DNA of 26,119 bases from JAJZJT01 sp049964655 (GTDB taxonomy: Bacteria > Actinomycetota > Acidimicrobiia > Acidimicrobiales > RAAP-2): positions 1-26,119 of the forward strand of contig JBMFXC010000034.1 of assembly GCA_049964655.1 (NCBI GenBank), read 5' to 3'. The notes beneath the pieces were generated by a model. That model was not told the DNA's origin. It worked only from the letters and a program-made list of their open reading frames with translations, and ran no database searches. A program made the position numbers and the translations under genes. The stretch's first letter is position 1. Every line of letters starts with the position of its first letter. Positions 1 to 8,210 of the stretch are shown here, one piece after another.

Positions 1-79
1 CACCGGACCACCATGACCCGATCTGCTCCTTCCCCGAGCCCGGTGCCAGTGCGGTGCCCGAGCGTGGTGCAGCGTACCC

Positions 80-1522
80 GTGGGGAGCGTGGTGACGCTC
101 TTCGCCGTCGAACGGCGCGGCATCGACGCGGTCCCGGCCGACGAGCGGCACGGCCGGGCGAGGAACCTCTTCGGCGTCTGGTTCGCGGCGAACATCGGGG
201 TCCTCTCGCTCGTCTTCGGCGCCGTGCTCGCGTCCTTCCAGCTCGACGTCACCCAGGCCGTCGTCGTCACCGTCCTCGCCACGGCGATCTCCTTCCTGTT
301 CGTCGGCCTCGTCTCGGTGGCCGGTGCCTGGTCGGGCATGCCCGCGCTCACACTGTCGAGACGGTCGTTCGGGTGGGTGGGCAACCTCGTCCCGGCGGGG
401 ATGAGCTGGGTGAGCGTGCTCGGCTGGGAGATCGTGGCCTCGGTGGTGGCGGCCTGGGCGCTGCTCGAGATCCTCCGGCTCGCCACCGGCATCGCCCCAG
501 GGCTCCTGGTCGACGCCGGAGCGCTCGGTGTGGTCGTCGTCGCCTCCCTCGCGCTCGGGCTCGTCGGTCACCACGTCATCGTGGCGTTCCAGCGCTTCGC
601 TGCCGTCGCCTTCGGCCTGCTCACGCTGGTCCTCGTCCCGCTCCTCGTCGCCCACACCCACTGGACGACGGTCACCAGGGTCCATGCTGCCCCCCTGGCC
701 GCCTGCCTGGCTGCCGCCAGCATCCTGGCTGCCGGAACCGGCGTGAGCTGGCTCAACCTCGCCCCCGACTACAGCCGCTACCTGCCAGCCCATGAGCGCC
801 CGGGGGCGATCGTCGCCTGGGTCACCGTCGGCGCCACGTTGCCGACGATCGTCCTCGTCCTCGCCGGCTACCTGGTGGCCAACCGGGTGCCGGCTCTGGC
901 GACGAGCCTCGACCCGGTTGGCCCGGTCGGCGCCGTGCTGCCCTCGTGGCTGTCGGTTCCTTACCTGCTCGCCGCCGCCGGCGGCATGCTCGCAGAGACC
1001 GACCTGGCCTGCTACTCGTCCGGCCTCACCCTGCTGGCGCTCGGGGTTCGCGTCCGACGAACCCGCACCGTCCTCGTCGACGCGTCGGTGGTCGGCGCGG
1101 TCGGACTGTGGGTGATGGCCGGGCGCCAGGGCTTCCTCGACCCCTTCGAGAGCTTCCTCGAGCTGCTGGCTGCCGGGCTCGCCGCCTGGGCTGGCGTCGT
1201 CCTCGCCGACCTCCTCCGGGCCCGCGCCGGCTGGCGGGGCGACCAGGTGGCCCGGCACTATGACACCTGGCCCACGGTCGGCTGGGTGGGTCTTGCCGCC
1301 TGGGTGGCGGGGACGGCCATCGCCCTTTCTACGACCGTCTCCCCCTTCTTCGTGGGGCCGTTCGCCAGGGGGGTCCTCGGGCAAGGAAGCTTCGGCTTCG
1401 CTCTCGGGCTCCTGGTGGCGTTCACCGTGGCCGGCCTCGGCTGGTGGCTGGCAGCCCGCCGCACCCGAGTGGTGGCTCGCCCCCGGGCGGTGACGATCGG
1501 CAACGAGGTCGACCCGGCGTGA
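80..1522 (+). CDS. NCS1-family purine/cytosine-type permease
   Basis: Integral membrane transporter of the nucleobase:cation symporter-1 family, about 480 residues and a dozen hydrophobic segments, expected to import a nucleobase, nucleoside or related small molecule with a cation. What shows it: the N-terminal signature near residues 24-40 (RHGRARNLFGVWFAANIG) leading into the first helix, and a second conserved stretch near 95-110 (SRRSFGWVGN). Alternating hydrophobic spans continue to about residue 465, and the length is normal. The start is uncertain: GTG at 80 gives the longest frame, while GTG at 92 has a GGGGAG four bases upstream (82-87) and may be real. The stop lies 19 bases before a PfkB kinase gene, so the two are probably co-transcribed. 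The substrate cannot be read from the sequence; the kinase partner argues for a nucleoside or sugar-like compound. Confidence 0.85.
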   Translation: MGSVVTLFAVERRGIDAVPADERHGRARNLFGVWFAANIGVLSLVFGAVLASFQLDVTQAVVVTVLATAISFLFVGLVSVAGAWSGMPALTLSRRSFGWVGNLVPAGMSWVSVLGWEIVASVVAAWALLEILRLATGIAPGLLVDAGALGVVVVASLALGLVGHHVIVAFQRFAAVAFGLLTLVLVPLLVAHTHWTTVTRVHAAPLAACLAAASILAAGTGVSWLNLAPDYSRYLPAHERPGAIVAWVTVGATLPTIVLVLAGYLVANRVPALATSLDPVGPVGAVLPSWLSVPYLLAAAGGMLAETDLACYSSGLTLLALGVRVRRTRTVLVDASVVGAVGLWVMAGRQGFLDPFESFLELLAAGLAAWAGVVLADLLRARAGWRGDQVARHYDTWPTVGWVGLAAWVAGTAIALSTTVSPFFVGPFARGVLGQGSFGFALGLLVAFTVAGLGWWLAARRTRVVARPRAVTIGNEVDPA

Positions 1523-1541
1523 CCGGCGTGCGTCCGTCGGG

Positions 1542-2585
1542 ATGCCCGCCGGGCCCGCTCCGAGCGGTCCGGTGACGGCGAACCGCTGGGAACAGGCCAC
1601 CCGGCTCGTCGTCGCCGGCAGCGTGCTGGTCGACCTCCTCGTCCGCGTCGACGCCCTGCCTGCTCGAGGCAGCGACACCGTCGCCCACGGGCACCACGCC
1701 TCGAGTGGCGGCGGGTACAACGTGCTCAGCACCGCAGCCCGACTGGGGCTCCCCGTGGCGTACCTCGGGAAGATCGGCGGCGGGCCGCTCGGCCGTCAGG
1801 TCTCCTTCGACCTCGAACGAGCAGGCGCCGAGGTGCTGCTCGGGCCGTGCCCCGACCCCGACGTCGGCACCGGCTCCCTGGCCGGCATGGTCGACACCGG
1901 CTTCGTAGTCGGCATCGTCGATGCCGATGGCGAGCGCACCTTCGTCACCTGCCCCGGCGTCGAGGCGGAGCTCGACGCGTGCGACCTTGCCGACGTCGTC
2001 CTCCAACCGTCCGACATCGTCTACGTCTCCGGCTACGACCTCGTCTACCCGACGGCCGGCCCGGCACTCGGCGCCTTCCTCCGCGACCTGGCCGGAGACC
2101 AGCTCGTCGCCGTCGACCCCGGCCCCGTGGCGGCAGCGAGGGACGGCGAGCTCCAGCGGCTGCTCGGGCGAGTCGACCTCTTCAGCGCCAGCGCCTCGGA
2201 AGCCGAGCAGCTGACCGGTCGCCCGAGCCCGGCGGACAGCGTGGTCGCCCTGGCCGACCGGTTGGCCCCGGGTGGCCTGGCCGTCGTGCGCACCGGCGCC
2301 GAGGGCTGCTGGCTCGCCCGGAGCGGTACCGGCCACGGGTGCCACCTCCCTGCCTACCAGGCGGTCCCCGTCGACACGACCGGGGCAGGCGATGTGCACG
2401 TCGGCGCCATGCTCGCCCGCCTCGTGGCCGGCGACGAACCCGAGGAGGCGGCGCGACTGGGCAACCTTGCTGCCGCACTGTCGGTCGAGCATCCGGGCGG
2501 CTCGGCGGGACCGACGGCTGCCGAGCTCGTCGACGCACGGCGCCACCGGGGGACCGTTGCACCACCGAGCCCGTCGACGCCCTGA
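1542..2585 (+). CDS. PfkB/ribokinase-family carbohydrate or nucleoside kinase
   Basis: Cytosolic ATP-dependent kinase of the PfkB (ribokinase) superfamily, 347 residues. The fold is marked by the N-terminal beta strand and GS motif near 23-31, the substrate-side glycine cluster SSGGGYN at 54-60 with GKIGGGPLG at 76-84, and the C-terminal DTTGAGD at 278-284. Its last Asp (284) is the expected catalytic base, within the glycine-rich anion hole. The residues after GAGD are VHVG, where ribokinase usually has a Phe, so it belongs to a side branch rather than to ribokinase itself. ATG 1542 is used here; GTG 1572 (residue 11) would remove a non-conserved Pro/Gly-rich lead. It follows the permease closely, suggesting import followed by phosphorylation. 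The substrate is unknown; ribose, a nucleoside or pseudouridine are all possible. Confidence 0.85.
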   Translation: MPAGPAPSGPVTANRWEQATRLVVAGSVLVDLLVRVDALPARGSDTVAHGHHASSGGGYNVLSTAARLGLPVAYLGKIGGGPLGRQVSFDLERAGAEVLLGPCPDPDVGTGSLAGMVDTGFVVGIVDADGERTFVTCPGVEAELDACDLADVVLQPSDIVYVSGYDLVYPTAGPALGAFLRDLAGDQLVAVDPGPVAAARDGELQRLLGRVDLFSASASEAEQLTGRPSPADSVVALADRLAPGGLAVVRTGAEGCWLARSGTGHGCHLPAYQAVPVDTTGAGDVHVGAMLARLVAGDEPEEAARLGNLAAALSVEHPGGSAGPTAAELVDARRHRGTVAPPSPSTP

Positions 2586-2616
2586 AGGACTGGCCCAGGA
2601 GGTGCCCCGCCGGTAG

Positions 2617-4329
2617 TCAGTCCTCGTAGACCCGGGCCGTGGCGGCCCGCACCCGGACGACCGTCAAGAGGAGCTGCGCGGCCAGGCTCGCCCCGACGCC
2701 CTCGCCCGACCGGATCCGCAGCTCCAGTAGCGGCTCGATGCCGAGCGCCTGCAGGACGTGGCCGTGAGCCTGCTCACGGCTACGTTGCCCGGCCACGAGG
2801 GTGGCCTGGACAGCCGGCTCCACCTGGACGGCCACGAGGGCGGCCACCGAGGTGACCAGCCCGTCGAGCACCACCGGCACTCGCCGTCGCGCGGCGCCGA
2901 TCGCCACGCCGGTCAACAGGGCGATCTCCGGGCCGCCGACAGCGGCGAGCGCGCCGAAGGGACGACTGGCACTGTCCCCGTGGTGCGAGCGGGCGCGGTC
3001 GACCGCTCGGGTCACGACGTCGAGCTTGCGCCGCACCATCGAGGCATCCGCGGAGACACCGAGGCCGACTGCCTCGTCAGGAGCCAGTCCGAGCAGTAGG
3101 CAGGTGAGCGCCGCGGCGACGGTGGTGTTGCCCACCCCCACCTCGCCGAGACAGACCAGGCCCTCGGATGCCGCCTGGTCGCCGAGGTCGATGCCCTGGC
3201 GCACCAGCGCATCGACGTCTGCCGGGTCGAGCGCGTCGGTGTCGACCAGGTCGCCGGCCGGCTCGGTCGGCCGGGCGTGCACGGCCAGGACGCCCAGACC
3301 GGCCTGCTTGGCCGTCACCGCCCCCATCGACACACCTGACCGGGTCGCGTCGAGCACCATGGCGGTGACGGAGGGGTCGTAGGCGGACACCCCGTACCGG
3401 GTCACCGGGTGGTCGCCAGCAGCGATCACCAGCGTGCCGCCGGTCGGTGCGAGCGGGCGCAGCGCCAAGACCCGGTCGACCGTCGCGTCGAGGACTCCGA
3501 GCGAACCGGGCACGGCAAGCAGGTCGTCGCCGGTGTCCCGGCCGGCGACCACGGCCGCCTGGTCAGGCGGGGCCAGATGGGAGGTCGGCCGTGCCGGCCC
3601 ACCGTCGGCCGGCCAGCGCTCCTCGATCACCACGTCGTCGAGGGGGAGACGGTGCGACCAACCGCGACGCTCCAGACCGGGCTCTGGCGGCCGTTCGTCC
3701 GGCCAGCCAAGGCATAGCCAGCCCAGCGTCTCGACCCCGTCGGGAAGGTCGAGCAACGCGGCCAGGTCCTCTGGCTGGAACAGCGTCACCCAACCGAGGC
3801 CGAGGCCCATGGCGCGGGCGGCGAGCCACACGTTCTCGATGGCGCACGCGCAGCTCCACAGGTCCGCGTCGGCGTACGTCGCCCGGCCCAGCACGCCGGC
3901 GGCGGGCGTCCGTCGGTCGCAGGCCACGACGATGCCCACCGGGGCCTCGCGGATCCCCTCGAGCTGGAGGTCGAGGAGACGGGTTCGCCGGTCTGCGGTC
4001 AACAGGTCTGCTTGGCGGAGCCGCTCCCGGTCGGCCAGCAGCGCTGCCCGCTGCCGGGTGGCGGGCTCGGTGACGACGAGGAACCGCCACGGTTGCGAGT
4101 GCCCGACGGAGGGCGCCTGGTGGCCGGCTTCGAGCACCCGGCGCAACAACTCGGGCGCAAGCGGGTCGGGCCGGAAGCGGCGTACGTCACGGCGTGCCGA
4201 CAGCACAGCGAACAGTGCGGCGACCGTCTCGTCGTCGAACGCCCACCCGTCCGGCCTGGCGGCCCGAGTGGCCGCCGAGGTGGGGTCCCCGACGAGCGGC
4301 ACCGGGCGCCGCCAGGCTCGATCGCGCAC
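2617..4329 (-). CDS. bluB-cobT: BluB-CobT fusion: DMB synthase / DMB phosphoribosyltransferase
   Basis: A 570-residue fusion of two enzymes for the lower ligand of cobalamin. Residues about 30-240 are BluB, the flavin-destroying 5,6-dimethylbenzimidazole synthase: RRDVRRF (46-52) carries the Asp known as D32 in Sinorhizobium BluB (here D48), followed by HQAPSVG (70-76) and GLGLGWVTLF (175-184). The Ser167 of that enzyme appears to be Thr182. Residues about 265-570 are CobT, which joins DMB to nicotinate mononucleotide to give alpha-ribazole phosphate. It has PGSLG (274-278), GEVGVGNTT (395-403) and SGEGVGA (541-547), where E396 and E543 match E174 and E317 of Salmonella CobT. Both halves look complete, and the stretch between them (about 238-262) is a flexible linker. 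Start GTG 4329 has no clear ribosome site; GTG 4302 or 4299 are alternatives. It lies 19 bases after the HAD gene and is probably co-transcribed with it. Confidence 0.92.
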   Translation of the reverse strand: MRDRAWRRPVPLVGDPTSAATRAARPDGWAFDDETVAALFAVLSARRDVRRFRPDPLAPELLRRVLEAGHQAPSVGHSQPWRFLVVTEPATRQRAALLADRERLRQADLLTADRRTRLLDLQLEGIREAPVGIVVACDRRTPAAGVLGRATYADADLWSCACAIENVWLAARAMGLGLGWVTLFQPEDLAALLDLPDGVETLGWLCLGWPDERPPEPGLERRGWSHRLPLDDVVIEERWPADGGPARPTSHLAPPDQAAVVAGRDTGDDLLAVPGSLGVLDATVDRVLALRPLAPTGGTLVIAAGDHPVTRYGVSAYDPSVTAMVLDATRSGVSMGAVTAKQAGLGVLAVHARPTEPAGDLVDTDALDPADVDALVRQGIDLGDQAASEGLVCLGEVGVGNTTVAAALTCLLLGLAPDEAVGLGVSADASMVRRKLDVVTRAVDRARSHHGDSASRPFGALAAVGGPEIALLTGVAIGAARRRVPVVLDGLVTSVAALVAVQVEPAVQATLVAGQRSREQAHGHVLQALGIEPLLELRIRSGEGVGASLAAQLLLTVVRVRAATARVYED

Positions 4330-4348
4330 CGGTCCGGGTCGTCCCGGG

Positions 4349-5149
4349 CTAGCCGCTCGGCGTGGGCTCGGAGGCGTCCCGGTGCTCCAGCAGGCCGGTC
4401 ACCTCCGAGATCGACGTTGCCGCCGGCACGCCTGGATCGGGGTCGGGAACGGGGCGACCGCCGGCGATCCAGACCGCCGCCACTCCGCTCGCCAGGGCAC
4501 CGCGCACGTCACGGTCCCAGTTGTCGCCCACCATGACCGCCTCGTCGGGTCCGACGTCCAGCGCGTCCAGGACGAGCTCGAAGACCTCCGGGGAGGGCTT
4601 GCCCACCCCGACCTCGCCCGACACCACGAAGGCGCTGAACAGCGGGGCGAGACCGGTGCCTTCGGCCTTGAGGCGCTGGATGTCACCGGGCCCGTTGGTG
4701 AGCAGTCCGACCCGATAGTGGGCGGCGGTCCGGCGGACGACGTCCTCGGCCCCGTCGAGGAGCGGGTGCCCCGCTCGCTGCGCGGCTTCGTAGGCGTCCG
4801 CCATGGCCGTGGCCAGCGCGCCGTCCTCGACTCCCAGCGTCACCAGCGCGTTCCGCCAGGTGTCGGCGCGGTAGGTCGGGGCCCAGGCGGCCAGGCCGTC
4901 CAGTCGGGGGTGACAGCCGACGAAGTGGGACCAGAGGCCTTCGCGGGGCGAGATGCCCAGCTCGAGCGCGAGGTCCCCATAGGGGCCCGAGTACCAGGCC
5001 GCGTCCGCCGTGGCCAGGACGGCCTCGACCACTCGCTCCGGCTCCACGTCGGGGAGGAGCGCGGCGGCGGTCCGCACGGACGCCCGCGCCGTCGCCTGGT
5101 CGGCGATCAGCGTGTCGTCGAGGTCGAAAATGACGGCGCGCAGCATCAC
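4349..5149 (-). CDS. HAD-superfamily hydrolase, subfamily IA
   Basis: Cytosolic phosphatase-like protein of 266 residues. All four HAD motifs are visible: motif I FDLDDTL (nucleophile D9, acid/base D11), motif II LLTNG near 164-168, motif III Lys in GVGKPSPEVF near 191-200, and motif IV GDNWDRD near 218-224. The helical insert between motifs I and II is a C1-type cap. The substrate is not predictable; the family includes phosphoglycolate, nucleotide and sugar phosphatases. It is the gene just upstream of bluB-cobT, and alpha-ribazole phosphate made by CobT needs dephosphorylation, but linking the two is speculation. GTG 5149 is preferred over the adjoining ATG 5146 because a TAAGGT hexamer sits six bases upstream, as for a leaderless transcript. 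Confidence 0.88.
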   Translation of the reverse strand: MMLRAVIFDLDDTLIADQATARASVRTAAALLPDVEPERVVEAVLATADAAWYSGPYGDLALELGISPREGLWSHFVGCHPRLDGLAAWAPTYRADTWRNALVTLGVEDGALATAMADAYEAAQRAGHPLLDGAEDVVRRTAAHYRVGLLTNGPGDIQRLKAEGTGLAPLFSAFVVSGEVGVGKPSPEVFELVLDALDVGPDEAVMVGDNWDRDVRGALASGVAAVWIAGGRPVPDPDPGVPAATSISEVTGLLEHRDASEPTPSG

Positions 5150-5155
5150 CGGTCG

Positions 5156-5161
5156 ACCTTA
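5156..5161 (-). promoter_or_regulatory. Candidate -10 hexamer TAAGGT, leaderless start of HAD gene
   Basis: On the minus strand TAAGGT is followed by six bases and then the GTG at 5149. The TANNNT form and spacing match actinobacterial leaderless promoters. No convincing -35 box or Shine-Dalgarno sequence is present. It would drive the HAD and bluB-cobT genes independently of galE. Confidence 0.45.
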
Positions 5162-5219
5162 CCGGCGAGGACCCCACCGCGCCGAACGGCGTGCCGCCGG
5201 CGCTCGCCGACCGAGCCAG

Positions 5220-6227
5220 TCACGACGGCAACGGGCGGACGGCTGCGGAACCGTCGGGCGGGCCGGCGAGCGTCCACGCCCAGGCGTCGGCCACCATCTC
5301 TTCGACGGACGGCCGTTCGGGCTTCCAGCCCAGCTCCGCTCGCGCCCGCTCGGCCGAGGCCACGAGCACCGTCGGGTCACCGAGCCGACGCGGTCCTTCC
5401 TCGACCGGGATGGCACGCCCCGTCACCCGCTCGGCCGCCTCGATGACCTGGCGCACCGAGAAGCCCGCCCCGTTGCCCAGGTTGAGCACCCGGTGCCCGG
5501 GGCCGTCGATGGCCTCGAGGGCCAGTACGTGGGCGGCGGCAAGGTCGGCGACGTGGATGTAGTCACGCACGGCGGTGCCGTCCGGCGTCGGGTAGTCGGT
5601 GCCGTGGACCTGCACGGCGGCGGCGCGTCCTGCCGCCGCCGCCAGCACGGCAGGCACCAGGTGCGTCTCGGGGTCGTGTGCCTCCCCGACCCCGTAAGCA
5701 GCCCCGGCGACGTTGAAGTAGCGGAGGCTGACGGCACCCAGTGAGCCGGCCTTGGCGGCGAAGCCGATGAGGTGGTCGACGGCTGCCTTGGAGGCGCCGT
5801 AGGGATTGGTCGGCGCCACCGGCGCGTCTTCGTCGATGGGGACCGCCGTGGGCTCGCCGTAGACCGCTGCCGTCGAGGAGAAGACCAGTCGAGCAACGCC
5901 AGCGGCCTCCATGGCCTCGAGGACCGAGGCCGTCCCCCCGACGTTGGCGCGGAAGTAGGCGGCCGGACGCTGCATCGACTCGCCGACCAGCGAGAGGGCC
6001 GCCAGGTGCACGACCGCGTCGTGTCCCGGCAGCACTTCTTCGAGGCGGTGCCGGTCGGCGATGTCGAAGCGGTGCAACGTCACGCCGTCTGGGACCGCCC
6101 AGGGGTGCCCTTTCGACAGGTCGTCGACCACCGTCGCCTGGTGACCGCAGGCCAGCAAGTGGTGGGTGACGACACTGCCGATGTAGCCGGCACCGCCGAG
6201 GACGAGGACGCGAAGGGCTCTCGGCAT
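5220..6227 (-). CDS. galE: UDP-glucose 4-epimerase
   Basis: Extended short-chain dehydrogenase, 335 residues, interconverting UDP-glucose and UDP-galactose with bound NAD; cytosolic, feeding galactose use and cell-surface polysaccharide. The sequence shows GGAGYIG (11-17) for NAD binding, the HLAA segment at 74-77, catalytic SST at 117-119 and YGASK (Y143, K147), RYFNVAGA near 174-181, and the C-terminal nucleotide-sugar part with RDYIHVADLA. Length is normal. ATG 6227 begins directly at the conserved strand; the frame stays open upstream, but that stretch lacks conservation and would run under the divergent ABC gene. A TAGCCT hexamer seven bases before this ATG supports it. The HAD gene follows 70 bases downstream. 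A different nucleotide-sugar epimerase specificity cannot be excluded. Confidence 0.93.
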   Translation of the reverse strand: MPRALRVLVLGGAGYIGSVVTHHLLACGHQATVVDDLSKGHPWAVPDGVTLHRFDIADRHRLEEVLPGHDAVVHLAALSLVGESMQRPAAYFRANVGGTASVLEAMEAAGVARLVFSSTAAVYGEPTAVPIDEDAPVAPTNPYGASKAAVDHLIGFAAKAGSLGAVSLRYFNVAGAAYGVGEAHDPETHLVPAVLAAAAGRAAAVQVHGTDYPTPDGTAVRDYIHVADLAAAHVLALEAIDGPGHRVLNLGNGAGFSVRQVIEAAERVTGRAIPVEEGPRRLGDPTVLVASAERARAELGWKPERPSVEEMVADAWAWTLAGPPDGSAAVRPLPS

Positions 6228-6234
6228 GCCCGAC

Positions 6235-6240
6235 AGGCTA
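6235..6240 (-). promoter_or_regulatory. Candidate -10 hexamer TAGCCT of galE
   Basis: Minus-strand TAGCCT, then seven bases, then galE ATG 6227. The spacing places transcription start at or next to the A of the ATG, so a leaderless galE message is likely. No ribosome-binding sequence intervenes. Confidence 0.45.
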
Positions 6241-6285
6241 CGTCGCCGCGGTGAGCCGGCGACGGTGCCGAGGCCGACGTCTGGC

Positions 6286-7305
6286 GTGGACCGCACCGAG
6301 GCGCCGACCGTCGGTTGTTCCGGACCGGGCCCGGCGCCTGCCGTCGAGGTCTCCTCCCTGGTCAAGCGCTATGGCGAGGTCGAGGCAGTCGGCGGGATCT
6401 CGTTCTCCGTGCCGCCCGGCGAGGTCTTCGCCTTCCTCGGGCCGAACGGGGCTGGCAAGACCACCACCATCAAGATGCTCTGCACGCTCGCTCGCCCGAG
6501 CGGAGGATGGGCCCGGGTCGGCGGCTTCGACATCGAGCACCAGCCGACCGCCGTGCGTCGGCACATCGGGTTGGTCTTCCAAGAGCAGACCCTCGACGAC
6601 CAGCTGACCGCCGAGGAGAACCTCCGCTTCCACGCCGTCCTCTACCACGTGCCCCACGACCAGATCGGCCCGCGGATCGACCGGGTGCTCGCGCTGGTGG
6701 CTCTCGAGGACCGCCGCCACGACCTGGTGTCGACGTTCTCGGGCGGCATGGCCCGCCGGCTCGAGATCGCCCGCGGCATCCTCCATACCCCCGCTGTGCT
6801 CTTCCTCGACGAGCCAACGGTTGGCCTCGACCCCCAGACCCGGGCCCTCATGTGGGAGGACGTGCTGCGCATGCGCGACGAGGAGGGGGTGACCATCTTC
6901 CTCACCACCCACTACATGGACGAGGCCGAGCATGCCGACCGGATCGCCATCATCGACCACGGCGCCATCGTGGCCCTCGACACACCCGACGCCCTGAAGC
7001 ACCAGGCCGGCCAAGACTCCGTCGAGCTCAGGACCGCGGACGACACGGTGGCCATGGAGCGTCTCGCCTCGGCTGGCTTCGACGTGCGTCGGGGGGACGA
7101 GGCGCTGGTGGTCTTCACCAGCGACGGCGAGGCCCGCGTCCCCGAGCTCATCGCCACCGCCGGCGTGGCGGTCCGCAACGTCCACGTCCACCGGCCCACC
7201 CTCGACGACGTCTTCCTCCACTACACGGGTCGACAGATCCGCGAGGACCACGCCGAACGCGTCACGAGCGGCCGGATGCGGGCGTTCGCTTCGCGGAGGA
7301 GGTGA
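6286..7305 (+). CDS. ABC-2 exporter ATP-binding protein, DrrA type
   Basis: ATPase subunit of a daunorubicin-resistance-type (DrrA) exporter, working at the inner face of the membrane with the permease encoded next. From the GTG at 6286 (339 residues) it has Walker A GPNGAGKTT at 52-60, a Q-loop near VFQEQTLDDQ, signature FSGGMARRLEIARGI, Walker B AVLFLDEPTVGLDP and switch His in TTHYMDEAEHADR. The C-terminal part ends in the DrrA-typical DDVFLHYTGR. The start is uncertain. The ATG at 6226 is in frame but lies inside the galE start-codon palindrome and would leave no room for promoters, so GTG 6286 is used; GTG 6265 is another option. The stop overlaps the first possible start of the permease gene. 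The exported substrate, perhaps a lipid or drug, is unknown. Confidence 0.9.
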   Translation: MDRTEAPTVGCSGPGPAPAVEVSSLVKRYGEVEAVGGISFSVPPGEVFAFLGPNGAGKTTTIKMLCTLARPSGGWARVGGFDIEHQPTAVRRHIGLVFQEQTLDDQLTAEENLRFHAVLYHVPHDQIGPRIDRVLALVALEDRRHDLVSTFSGGMARRLEIARGILHTPAVLFLDEPTVGLDPQTRALMWEDVLRMRDEEGVTIFLTTHYMDEAEHADRIAIIDHGAIVALDTPDALKHQAGQDSVELRTADDTVAMERLASAGFDVRRGDEALVVFTSDGEARVPELIATAGVAVRNVHVHRPTLDDVFLHYTGRQIREDHAERVTSGRMRAFASRRR

Positions 7306-7310
7306 CCGAG

Positions 7311-8201
7311 GTGTCCGTCACCGAGCAGGGTCCCGTCGTCGCCGAGGCGCCACCCCCGCTGCGTCCTGTCGAGGCCGACGAACCCTCCCGCCTCGTCGCC
7401 GAGCTGCGCACGGTGGCCATGGTGTGGGAGCGCGAGCTGATCCGTTTTGCCCGCACCCGCACCCGGATCCTCTCGAGCTTCGTCCAGCCCATCCTCTTCC
7501 TCTTCGTCCTCGGCTACGGCATGACGACGCTGGTGGGGACCACCGGCGGGTTCGACTTCGAGAAGTTCGTCTTTCCCGGCATCGTGGCCATGACCGTGGT
7601 GACGACGTCGATCTTCTCGGCCATCTCCATCGTGTGGGACCGGGAGTTCGGGTTCCTGCGGGAGATGCTGGTGGCGCCGGTCAACCGAGCGTCCCTCGTG
7701 GTGGGCAAGACGCTCGGCGGAGCGAGCATCGCCACGGTGCAGGGGACGATCATGCTGGTCCTCGCCCCGCTCATCGGCGTGCAGCTCACCCCGCTCTTGG
7801 TCGTCCAAGTCATCGCCCTCGAGCTCCTGATGGCAGTGGGCCTCACGGCCTTCGGTGTCTTCGTGGCCAGTCGGATCCAGAGGATGGAGGGCTTCCAGGT
7901 GGTCATGCAGCTGGTGCTCTTCCCCATGCTCTTCCTGTCGGGCGCCTTGTTCCCGCTCAACGGGCTCCCCGTCTGGCTGGCCGTGATCACCCGGGTCAAC
8001 CCGCTCACCTACGCGGTCGACCCGCTGCGGCGCGTCGTCTTCGCCGCCCAGCACATGACACCTGCCGCCGCGGCCCGCTTCTCCACCGGGGTCGACCTGT
8101 TCGGGTTCTGGTTGCCCATCGGCGCCGAGATCGGCATCGTGTGCGCGCTCGCCGTGGGCTTCCTCGCCCTGGCCGTCCGCCAGTTCGGTCGCCCCGAGTA
8201 G
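7311..8201 (+). CDS. ABC-2 exporter permease, DrrB type
   Basis: Membrane subunit of the exporter, 296 residues with about six transmembrane helices: near 50-70, 85-110, 135-160, 165-190, 200-225 and a last one near 265-290. The ABC-2 hallmark is in the fifth region (PMLFLSGALFPLNGLP), and the amphipathic N-terminus carries WERELIRFARTRTR before the first helix. The start is set by AGGAGG at 7297-7302, eight bases before GTG 7311. GTG 7302, which overlaps the ATPase stop as GTGA, is too close to that site but remains possible. With the ATPase it forms a half-transporter pair expected to assemble as a heterotetramer. A Nudix gene converges from the right with a hairpin-rich 75-base gap. Confidence 0.9.
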   Translation: MSVTEQGPVVAEAPPPLRPVEADEPSRLVAELRTVAMVWERELIRFARTRTRILSSFVQPILFLFVLGYGMTTLVGTTGGFDFEKFVFPGIVAMTVVTTSIFSAISIVWDREFGFLREMLVAPVNRASLVVGKTLGGASIATVQGTIMLVLAPLIGVQLTPLLVVQVIALELLMAVGLTAFGVFVASRIQRMEGFQVVMQLVLFPMLFLSGALFPLNGLPVWLAVITRVNPLTYAVDPLRRVVFAAQHMTPAAAARFSTGVDLFGFWLPIGAEIGIVCALAVGFLALAVRQFGRPE

Positions 8202-8210
8202 GTCGGCGGC

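Noticed and set aside
2..16. Possible tail of an upstream gene ending at TGA 14-16
   Set aside because: Only four codons are visible; nothing can be said about the product or whether it is coding.
1422..2546. Minus-strand open frame of 374 codons
   Set aside because: Antisense to the PfkB kinase, whose own motifs are clear.
4349..5149. Assignment of the HAD protein as alpha-ribazole phosphatase
   Set aside because: Neighbourhood with bluB-cobT is suggestive, but the known enzyme CobC is a histidine phosphatase and nothing in this HAD protein indicates the substrate.
3434..5446. Plus-strand open frame of 670 codons
   Set aside because: It runs antisense across bluB-cobT, the HAD gene and part of galE, is Arg/Ser/Pro-rich and has no recognisable domain. 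It is a product of GC-rich third positions.
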